From Albidovulum denitrificans (GTDB lineage: Bacteria; Pseudomonadota; Alphaproteobacteria; Rhodobacterales; Rhodobacteraceae), in assembly GCF_002973535.1 (NCBI RefSeq), contig NZ_PVEP01000001.1, positions 372,001 to 436,000 on the forward strand: a DNA stretch of 64,000 nucleotides, given 5' to 3'. Positions 45,561 through 51,946 of this stretch are shown here, one piece after another. Position numbers and translations under genes: made by a program. How positions within the stretch are numbered: position 1 is the first letter of the stretch; every line of letters starts with the position of its first letter. Under the pieces are notes generated by a model, which was not told the origin of the DNA, searched no databases, and saw only the letters and a program-made list of their open reading frames with translations.

Positions 45561-46187
45561 ATGACGCCGATCATCATGCATGCGGGCCGCATGGTCCGCA
45601 AAGGGGCGCGGTTCGTCACTCTAGCCGCTGCCATCGCCATCCTCCCGGACGCCGGCGCCTTCGCCGCGCAACCGCCCGACCAGATGAGAATCCGCAAGGC
45701 CATCTCGGCGCCCGCGGGTGCTGCGGACCTGTGCGGCCGCTACAGCTGGGCCTGCGCCCGCACCGGGCGGCTGAACATGTCGGACGCCAGCGCGATGAGC
45801 GTCGCCAGGGGCATCAACGGCAAGATCAACCGCGCTGTCCGCCCGGTTTCCGACCGGAGCCAGTACGGGACCGAAGAATACTGGACCCTTCCCTCGGCCC
45901 GTGGTGGCGATTGCGAGGATGTGGTGCTGGCGAAGAAAAAGGCGCTGATGGCAGCGGGCGTGTCGCCCGACCGGCTGCTGATCGCGACCGTTCTGGACCG
46001 CAACCGGGGCAGCCACGCCGTTCTGGTGATCCGCACCGCATCGGCCGATTATGTGCTGGACAGCCTGACGAGTTCGATCAAGCCCTGGCGCGCGACCGGC
46101 TACAGCTTTCTGAAGATGCAGGATCCGGCGCGCCCCTCGCGCTGGAACGCGATCTTCTCGGGCGGGATCTTCGCGACCCGCGCCTGA
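45561..46187 (+). CDS. Transglutaminase-like cysteine peptidase (BTLCP/C93 family)
   Basis: This exported protein of 208 residues belongs to the bacterial transglutaminase-like cysteine proteinase family. The catalytic triad is visible as Cys118 in GGDCED, His152 in GSHAVL and Asp167 in YVLDSLT. A hydrophobic signal segment (about residues 17-35, ending AFAAQ) directs export. Relatives include the periplasmic LapG proteases that release adhesins. No LapD-like or adhesin gene is adjacent, so the target is unknown. A clear terminator follows. Confidence 0.87.
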   Translation: MTPIIMHAGRMVRKGARFVTLAAAIAILPDAGAFAAQPPDQMRIRKAISAPAGAADLCGRYSWACARTGRLNMSDASAMSVARGINGKINRAVRPVSDRSQYGTEEYWTLPSARGGDCEDVVLAKKKALMAAGVSPDRLLIATVLDRNRGSHAVLVIRTASADYVLDSLTSSIKPWRATGYSFLKMQDPARPSRWNAIFSGGIFATRA

Positions 46188-46217
46188 AGCGGGCGGGCGG
46201 CACACGGCGGATAAAGG

Positions 46218-46254
46218 AACGGCGCGCCAGCCTGGGCTGACGCGCCGTTTTTTT
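46218..46254 (+). terminator. Rho-independent terminator
   Basis: A 9-bp stem AACGGCGCG / CGCGCCGTT with a 14-base loop is followed by seven T residues (46248-46254). It lies 30 bases after the transglutaminase-like gene. It is the clearest intrinsic terminator in the window. Confidence 0.9.
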
Positions 46255-46294
46255 CATGCGTTACGGCAGGCCGTTGACCGGCCCCGCGCCGCGA

Positions 46295-47071
46295 TCAGTT
46301 CCAGCCGCTACCCGGACCGTAGGTGTCACGCCAGTGATCGTACCCGTCCGGGTCGGTGTTGGAATCCGGCTCAGGCGGGCGCGACCCGCCGGTGCCGGTG
46401 CCGCCGTTATCGCCACCGCCGTTGTCACCACCGCCGTTGTCACCACCGCCGGTATCACCACCGCCGGTGCCGCCGCCAAGGTCACCGCCGCCACCGCGGC
46501 GGTCCGGCTCGGTCGCCGTCGTCGCCGTCGCGGTATTGGTCAGAACCGCCGCCACGGCCGGGCAGGATTCAAGCGTCCATTCCAGGATCGTCGGGAAATC
46601 TTCACTGCGCTGGATCGCCCGGATCTCGCGCGTCGTGAACTCCTGCCGGTCGCAGATCGGATCGCAGGAATTGGCCAGCCCAAGGCCCGGCACGCATTGC
46701 GCCGCACCACCCGAAGCGCCACCCGACGTCCCGGCCGTGCGCGTCACCGCCGCACCGCCCGCCAGACCGGCCGCGCCACCGGCGCCGCCCGAACTCCCCG
46801 GCAGGCTCGCCGTCGCCCCGTCACCAAGGACAGAGGCCACACCCGCGCACTGATCCGCCGTATAGCGCAGGATCAGCTCATAATCGCTCCGCTTCTGGAT
46901 CTTGCGGATCTCGGATCGCGTAAACTGCCTGCGGTCGCACAGACGGTAGATCTCCTCCGGGACGATCAGCCGCGTATTCGCCTGGGCCGCAGTCGGCGCC
47001 GTGAGCATACCACCTACAACAAGAGACATCGCTGCCGCAGCAGCAACAGACGTACCATTCAACCACTTCAT
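46295..47071 (-). CDS. Secreted protein with duplicated Cys-motif and Gly-Asp-Asn tail
   Basis: This predicted exported protein of 258 residues starts at an ATG with the strong ribosome-binding site AGGAGGT. A signal peptide covers about residues 1-30. Two related ~40-residue segments follow, LCDRRQFTRSEIRKIQKRSD and ICDRQEFTTREIRAIQRSED, each ending in a second cysteine before AVAAVL/GVASVL. A Gly/Ala-rich linker separates them. The C-terminus is a low-complexity Gly-Asp-Asn tail encoded by a 15-bp tandem repeat. I do not recognise the family. Two disulfide-bonded modules plus a flexible tail suggest a surface or periplasmic structural role. Confidence 0.7.
   Translation of the reverse strand: MKWLNGTSVAAAAAMSLVVGGMLTAPTAAQANTRLIVPEEIYRLCDRRQFTRSEIRKIQKRSDYELILRYTADQCAGVASVLGDGATASLPGSSGGAGGAAGLAGGAAVTRTAGTSGGASGGAAQCVPGLGLANSCDPICDRQEFTTREIRAIQRSEDFPTILEWTLESCPAVAAVLTNTATATTATEPDRRGGGGDLGGGTGGGDTGGGDNGGGDNGGGDNGGTGTGGSRPPEPDSNTDPDGYDHWRDTYGPGSGWN
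46401..46460. repeat. 15-bp tandem repeat, four units
   Basis: Four consecutive units related to CCGCCGTTGTCACCA start at 46401, 46416, 46431 and 46446; the middle two are identical. On the coding (minus) strand they encode GGGDN/T repeats in the tail of the secreted protein. Such an in-frame repeat can gain or lose units without shifting the frame. Confidence 0.8.
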
Positions 47072-47410
47072 TGCGCACCTCCTGGCGGAATGCGCGCCCC
47101 CACCCATTGAGGTCGCTCTGCCCGCCAAATCAACACTGCAAAACTTAGCAGATTTGGCCTTAATTTAAACTTACCTGCGGCAAATTCATGGCACATGTTG
47201 CGAAAATGCGAACAGTTTGCGCTAGATGTGAGGGTTTGGCGCCTCTGCACCCCGGTGACTGTTCGCGAATTTGCAACTTTTTAGATAATGCAAATCTATC
47301 GAATCTCCTCAAGGTAGAAACTGAGTCTCTTCCGCCACCGCTTCGCCACCCCGCCTTCCACCGCCGCTGATTTGCGCCTAACCTGCGCCGCCCAAGGCAG
47401 GAGGATCGGC
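47072..47410. other. Divergent intergenic region, locally AT-rich
   Basis: This 339-bp gap separates the divergent secreted-protein and epimerase genes. The section 47125-47330 is much richer in A and T than its surroundings and contains CCTTAATTTAAACTTACC and the related words TGCGAAAATGCGAAC and TTCGCGAATTTGC. It probably holds promoters for both genes. No coding frame with a plausible ribosome-binding site was found. Confidence 0.5.
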
Positions 47411-48472
47411 ATGGCCGAAAAGGCAGGCATCAGGCGGGTCGCCGTCACCGGGGCAAGCGGGTTCATCGGCCGCGCTCTGGTGGCGGCGTTGGCGGCCGAG
47501 GGGGTCGCGGTCACGGCCCTGTCGCGCGGCCCGATGCCACGCGGCACCGGCACGAACCTCCGCCTGATCGCGGGCGACCTGCGCGATGCGGACAGCGTCG
47601 CCCGGCTGCTGGAGGGCGCCGACACGCTTTATAACCTCGCCTATGACGTCCGCGCCTCGGGCGCCGACAATCTGACCGCCTTCGACACGCTTCTGGCCGG
47701 GGCCAGGGCGGCCGGGACGCGGCGGATCGTGCATCTGTCGTCGGTGGTCGTCTACGACGCCTGGCCCGATGCCGATTGCGTCGAGACCGGCGCGATGACG
47801 CCCCGCGCGCCCGGCTCCTACCGCGACACGAAGATCGCGATGGAGGGGCGGCTGGCGGCCTCTGGCCTTTCCGCCGCGATCCTGCAACCCACCATCGTCT
47901 ACGGCCCCGGATCGCGCCTCTGGACCGACCGGCTGGCCGACGCGCTTATGATGGGCGAGATGGTGCTGCCCGCGCCCGAGGGGCTGTGCAACGGCGTCCA
48001 TGTCGATGATCTGGTGCAGGCCTGCCGCCTTGCCGCCCCCCCCGCCGCGCCGGACGGGCGGTTCATCGTCTCCGGCCCTGCGCCCTTTGCCTGGTCCGAC
48101 CTCCTGCGCGGCTATGCGGCGATCCTTGGCAAAGGCACGGTGCGGCACGTCCCGGTGGCCGACCTGCTCGCCCGTCTCGGCCCCGCGCCCGAGGCGCCGC
48201 CCCCCGCCGCCCCGTCCCTGCCCGCCCGGCTCAGCGCGGCGGCGCGGAGCCGCCTTGGCCATGACCGGGTCGATGCGCTTAGCCGCTGGCTGAAGGCGCG
48301 GCTTCGCAAGGGCGGCACCTTCTGGCCCGACCGGCATCTGATCGAGGAATTCTCCGGCACCGGCACCTGCCATATCGACCATGCCCGCACCGCCCTTGGC
48401 TATGCGCCGCGCCATGACCTGCAAAGCGGCCTTGCCGCCACCGCCGATTACCTGAAAACGCTGCGTCCCTGA
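47411..48472 (+). CDS. NAD-dependent epimerase/dehydratase-family protein
   Basis: This 353-residue extended short-chain dehydrogenase has a Rossmann motif, VAVTGASGFIGRAL, at about residues 11-24. The cofactor-side block LYNLAYD and the Ser followed by YxxxK (SYRDTKIAMEG) complete a plausible active site. A C-terminal domain of about 120 residues varies in this family. The ATG at 47411 has CAGGAGG upstream. Substrate unknown; it could be a sugar-nucleotide, steroid-like or flavonoid-like compound. Its C-terminal part is convergent with the iron permease gene. Confidence 0.82.
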   Translation: MAEKAGIRRVAVTGASGFIGRALVAALAAEGVAVTALSRGPMPRGTGTNLRLIAGDLRDADSVARLLEGADTLYNLAYDVRASGADNLTAFDTLLAGARAAGTRRIVHLSSVVVYDAWPDADCVETGAMTPRAPGSYRDTKIAMEGRLAASGLSAAILQPTIVYGPGSRLWTDRLADALMMGEMVLPAPEGLCNGVHVDDLVQACRLAAPPAAPDGRFIVSGPAPFAWSDLLRGYAAILGKGTVRHVPVADLLARLGPAPEAPPPAAPSLPARLSAAARSRLGHDRVDALSRWLKARLRKGGTFWPDRHLIEEFSGTGTCHIDHARTALGYAPRHDLQSGLAATADYLKTLRP

Positions 48473-48483
48473 CCCGTGACAGC

Positions 48484-50172
48484 CTAGCCCCGTCCGCGGA
48501 TCTGGCCGCGCGCCAGCAGGCCGACGGCGGCCAGGCCGACCGCGATCACCAGAAGCGCGGGCGGCGCGGCCTGACCAAGCTGCTCAAGGCTCGCCTTCTC
48601 ATGCACGCGCGTGGCCAGCGTGTCGAAGTTGAAGGGCCGCAGCAGCAGCGTCGCGGGCAGTTCCTTGACGCAATCGACGAAGACCAGCAGCAGCGCCGTC
48701 GCGACAGACCCGCGCATCAGCGGCAGGTAGACCTCGCGCAGCGCACCGCCAAGACCCCGGCCCAGCGACCGTGCGGCCATCGGCAGGGATGGCGGCACCC
48801 GGCCGAAGGCGGCATCGGTCGCGCCCTGGGCAATCGCGAAGAAGCGCACCGAATAGGCCAGCACGATCGCGGCGGCGGACCCGGTGATGAGAAGGCCCGG
48901 ATCGGTCCCGGTCAGCCACAGGATCAGGTCGGCCAGACGGTGATCGAAGGCCGCCATCGGGATCAGGATGCCGACCGCCAGCACCGCGCCCGGCGCGGCG
49001 TAGCCGATGGTCGTCACCGGCAGCAGCAGGCGCGGCAGCTTGCGCCCGGTCAGGCGCACCCCGTAAACCATGAAAAGCGCCCCCGCGACCGTCAGCACCG
49101 CCGCCCCGCCGCCCACCGTCAGCGTGTTGAAGAAGGCGCGTCCCAGACCGGGGCTGACCCAGCCCGCGCCCTGCGCCAGCGCGTGCGACAGGATCACCGC
49201 GACCGGCAGGACAAAGCCCATCGCCACCGGCAGAAGGCAAAGGACCGTCGCGATCCAGCCCGCGAGCCCGCCCAGCGGGATCTTCGCCACCGGGCGAGGC
49301 TGGCGCGCGGACTGGTAGTAGCGCGACTTTCTCCGGCTGGACTTTTCCAAGGCCACCAGCGCCAGGATCACCCCCAGCATGACGCAGGCGATCTGTGCCG
49401 CGCCGCCCGCATTGCCGGTTTCCAGCCAGACGGTGAAGATGCCCATGGTCAGGGTCTGCACCCCGAAGAAATCGACGACACCGAAATCGTTCACCGTCTC
49501 CATCATCACGATGGCCGATCCGGCCGCGATGGCGGGCCGCGCCAGAGGCAGGCCCACGCGCCAGAAAAGCGACAGGGCTCCGGCGCCAAGCGCGCGGGCG
49601 ACCTCATAGCTTCCCGCCGATTGTTCGCGGAACGCCGCGCGGGCCAGCATGTAGACATAAGGATAAAGCGCCGAGGCCAGCACGATCACTGCGGCCCAGC
49701 GGCTGCGGATCTGCGGGAAAACGTAATCGCGCGCCGAATTCCACCCCATCGCCTCGCGCAGCATGGTCTGCACCGGGCCGGAATAGTCGAGGAAATCGAC
49801 CAGCGCATAGGCCCCGACATAGGCCGGGATCGACAGCGGCAGCAGCAAAAGCCATTCCAGCACCCGCGCGCCCGGAAAGCGGTACATGGTCACGATCCAC
49901 GCCGCCCCCGTCCCCACCGCCGCCGCCAGAAGCCCGGTGCCAAGCGTCAGGATCGCGGTATTGGCTGCGTAGCGCGGCAGGGTGGTGGCCAGAAGATGCG
50001 GCCAGATGTTTTCCGTCGGGTGGAAGGCCAGCACCAGAACCGACAGGATCGGCATCAGGACGATGGCCGCGATCGCCACCGCGCCCGCCGACCACGGCCC
50101 GCCGCCGGGGCGAATACCCCGCCTGCGTGTGGAGCGGGGGGCGCCAAGAAACTGAGCGTTTTGGTCGGTCAT
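48484..50172 (-). CDS. Fe(III)-type ABC transporter permease (FbpB/SfuB-like)
   Basis: This 562-residue membrane protein contains two homologous permease halves with about twelve helices in total. The two EAA-type loops are SYEVARALGAGALSLFWRVG and AARSLGRGLGGALREVYLP. This fused layout is typical of ferric-iron, thiamine (ThiP) and related permeases; VNDFGVVDFFGVQTLTMGIF resembles FbpB. Neither a binding protein nor an ATPase gene lies next to it, so the partners are elsewhere. The upstream gap to the divergent gene is 103 bp. Confidence 0.85.
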   Translation of the reverse strand: MTDQNAQFLGAPRSTRRRGIRPGGGPWSAGAVAIAAIVLMPILSVLVLAFHPTENIWPHLLATTLPRYAANTAILTLGTGLLAAAVGTGAAWIVTMYRFPGARVLEWLLLLPLSIPAYVGAYALVDFLDYSGPVQTMLREAMGWNSARDYVFPQIRSRWAAVIVLASALYPYVYMLARAAFREQSAGSYEVARALGAGALSLFWRVGLPLARPAIAAGSAIVMMETVNDFGVVDFFGVQTLTMGIFTVWLETGNAGGAAQIACVMLGVILALVALEKSSRRKSRYYQSARQPRPVAKIPLGGLAGWIATVLCLLPVAMGFVLPVAVILSHALAQGAGWVSPGLGRAFFNTLTVGGGAAVLTVAGALFMVYGVRLTGRKLPRLLLPVTTIGYAAPGAVLAVGILIPMAAFDHRLADLILWLTGTDPGLLITGSAAAIVLAYSVRFFAIAQGATDAAFGRVPPSLPMAARSLGRGLGGALREVYLPLMRGSVATALLLVFVDCVKELPATLLLRPFNFDTLATRVHEKASLEQLGQAAPPALLVIAVGLAAVGLLARGQIRGRG

Positions 50173-50275
50173 GCCAGCGGGTTACAGGAAAGCGGTTTTC
50201 CTGTCCAGCGAGCGCGTATACACCGTAACCAGAACCGGGTGGACCCGGCGAAACGGACGGAGCGGACGCGGATTG

Positions 50276-51154
50276 ATGGATATTGCGCTGCATCTCGGGG
50301 TGCATTGCACGGATGAAGAACGGCTGCTGCTGGCGCTGATGAAGAACCGCGCGGCGCTGGCCCAGGCGGGAACGCTGGTCCCCGCCTCGCGCAGCTATCG
50401 CCAGATGCTGCCGAAACTGGTCCGCAGCCTGCGCGGGGCGCCTGCGGGCGGCGACGCGCAGGAAATGCTGCGCGACGCACTTCTGGGCGAGAAGACGGCG
50501 AAGCGGCTGATCCTGAGCCATGAAAACCTGTCCTGCTTTCCGGCGCAGGCGGTGGGGCCGCAGGGGCTTTACCCCTATCTCGACCTGCGGCTGGCGGCGC
50601 TGGCCAATATCTTCCCCACCGACCGCTGCCATTTCTACGTCGCGCTGCGCAATCCCGCGACGCTGGTGCCGGAACTTCTGCGCAAGACCAAGACGCCCTC
50701 TCTGACCGAGGCTTTGGGCGATCTCGACCCGCGCGAATTGCGCTGGGGTCCGCTTCTGCTGCGCATGCTCGAAGCGGTGCCGGATGCCGAACTGGTGTTC
50801 TGGTGCAATGAGGACACGCCGCTTCTCTGGCCCGACATCCTGGCCGAGATCGCGGGCGACGGCGCCCCCGCCGCGCTTGAGGGCGAGGACGACATGCTGT
50901 CGCTTCTGCTGACCGATGAGGGAATGGCAGAGCTTCAGGCCTTCGTCGAAACCGCCGACGGCCATTTCACCCCCGACCGGCGCCGCAACGTGACCGCCGA
51001 TTTCCTCGAACGCTATGCCCGCCCCGAGGAGATGGAGGTCACGATCGACCTGCCCGGCTGGACGCCGGAGCTGATCGCGGAGCTGACGGCGGGCTATGAC
51101 GAGGATGTCGCCCGCATATCGGCCCTGCCCGGCGTGCGGTTCCTGCTGCCCTGA
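50276..51154 (+). CDS. Conserved hypothetical protein of Rhodobacterales type
   Basis: This 292-residue soluble protein begins MDIALHLGVHCTDEERLLL. It has no P-loop or other catalytic motif that I recognise. The block LILSHENLSCFPAQAVGPQG and the central YVALRNPATLVPELL resemble, loosely, the sulfotransferase-like proteins of Rhodobacterales without the PAPS-binding loop. I placed the start at 50276; the longer frame reads through the promoter region. Divergent from the iron permease gene and convergent with gapR six bases away. Function unknown. Confidence 0.6.
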   Translation: MDIALHLGVHCTDEERLLLALMKNRAALAQAGTLVPASRSYRQMLPKLVRSLRGAPAGGDAQEMLRDALLGEKTAKRLILSHENLSCFPAQAVGPQGLYPYLDLRLAALANIFPTDRCHFYVALRNPATLVPELLRKTKTPSLTEALGDLDPRELRWGPLLLRMLEAVPDAELVFWCNEDTPLLWPDILAEIAGDGAPAALEGEDDMLSLLLTDEGMAELQAFVETADGHFTPDRRRNVTADFLERYARPEEMEVTIDLPGWTPELIAELTAGYDEDVARISALPGVRFLLP

Positions 51155-51160
51155 GGGGCC

Positions 51161-51421
51161 TCAGGCCATGCCAAGTGCGGCCTTGTACATCTCAAGCACC
51201 GCCTCTTCCTCGGCCAGATCGTCCTTGTCGCGCTTGCGCAGCGCGATCACCTTGCGCATCACCTTGGTGTCGTAGCCGCGGCCCTTGGCCTCGGCCATCA
51301 CCTCTTTCTGCTGATCGGCGATGTCCTGCTTTTCCGCCTCCAGATGCTCATACCGTTCGATGAACTGGCGCAGCTCATCGGCGGCAACGTTGTAGGTGGC
51401 GTCGGAAACCTGGTCGTTCAT
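51161..51421 (-). CDS. gapR: Nucleoid-associated protein GapR (DUF2312)
   Basis: This 86-residue mostly helical protein is of the GapR family, which binds over-twisted DNA ahead of polymerases and helps topoisomerases in Caulobacter. The sequence ADELRQFIERYEHLEAEKQ with QQKEVMAEAKGRGYD is characteristic, as is the basic VIALRKRDKDD. The ATG at 51421 has AAGGAGAG upstream. A longer frame would run through palindromic repeat copy B and is an artefact. Its upstream region contains two palindromic repeats. Confidence 0.92.
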   Translation of the reverse strand: MNDQVSDATYNVAADELRQFIERYEHLEAEKQDIADQQKEVMAEAKGRGYDTKVMRKVIALRKRDKDDLAEEEAVLEMYKAALGMA

Positions 51422-51454
51422 CCTGCTCTCCTTGGGTCCGGTTTGGTGCCTGAC

Positions 51455-51547
51455 TAAAGCGTTTCGGGTTTTCGTTGAGAAAGTAAGTATCAGAATTCGA
51501 ACAAAATAAGTTCGAATTCTGATACGGTGCAAACCCGAAACGCTATA
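51455..51547 (+). repeat. ~92-bp palindromic repeat, copy B
   Basis: This starts TAAAGCGTTTCGGGTTTTCG and ends AAACCCGAAACGCTATA. Outer inverted ends and inner arms (GTATCAGAATTCGAAC versus GTTCGAATTCTGATAC, a perfect 16-bp match) make a long hairpin. It lies 34 bases upstream of the gapR start codon. Same family as copies A and C. Confidence 0.85.
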
Positions 51548-51605
51548 GTCGCTTGGCCGCCGCCCTTCAAGCCGCTTCGGGCTTGCCCCGCCCCGGCCCC
51601 CGCGT

Positions 51606-51698
51606 TAAAGCGTTTCGGGTTTTCGTTGAGAAAGTAAGTATCGGAATTCGAACGAAACAAGTTCAAATTCTGATTCAGTGTAAACCCGAAATGCTATA
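51606..51698 (+). repeat. ~92-bp palindromic repeat, copy C
   Basis: This is in the same orientation as copy B, with starts 151 bp apart, and the first 28 bases are nearly identical to B. The inner arm on the right is more decayed (GTTCAAATTCTGATTC), so this copy folds less well. It ends 28 bases before the small membrane-protein gene at 51727. The 58-bp GC-rich stretch between B and C shows nothing else recognisable. Confidence 0.83.
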
Positions 51699-51726
51699 GG
51701 GCTGCGGGCCAGAAACGGAGGTCGGC

Positions 51727-51942
51727 ATGGATTGGCTCATCTGGACCGGGGCGGCGGTGACGCTTCTCGGGGTTGCGGTTCTGATCTGGTGCGTGATGGC
51801 GATTGCCCGCGCCCGATCCGCGGGCCTGCCGGAGACCGCGCTTCGGGCAAAGCTTCAGCGGGTGATCGCGCTGAATTTCGGCGCGCTGGCGCTGTCGGCC
51901 ATCGGGCTGATGATGGTCGTGATCGGCATCGTCCTGAAATAG
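51727..51942 (+). CDS. Small conserved membrane protein, two helices
   Basis: This 71-residue protein begins MDWLIWTGAAVTLLGVAVL and has two hydrophobic helices (about residues 4-27 and 49-70). A basic loop, ARARSAGLPETALRAKLQRV, lies between them. The ATG has GGAGG nine bases upstream. It resembles small uncharacterised inner-membrane proteins of Rhodobacterales. It sits between palindromic repeat copy C and the convergent FadJ-like gene. Confidence 0.7.
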   Translation: MDWLIWTGAAVTLLGVAVLIWCVMAIARARSAGLPETALRAKLQRVIALNFGALALSAIGLMMVVIGIVLK

Positions 51943-51946
51943 CGGC

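Noticed and set aside
47159-47176. CtrA-type site (TTAA-N7-TTAA)
   Set aside because: The two TTAA words are adjacent and not separated by seven bases.
47260-47285. LexA box of alphaproteobacterial type (GTTC-N7-GTTC)
   Set aside because: Only one half-site is intact; the second is TGCA.
51422-51532. N-terminal extension of gapR reading through the palindromic repeat
   Set aside because: The repeat is non-coding, and the ATG at 51421 has an excellent ribosome-binding site and the normal family length.
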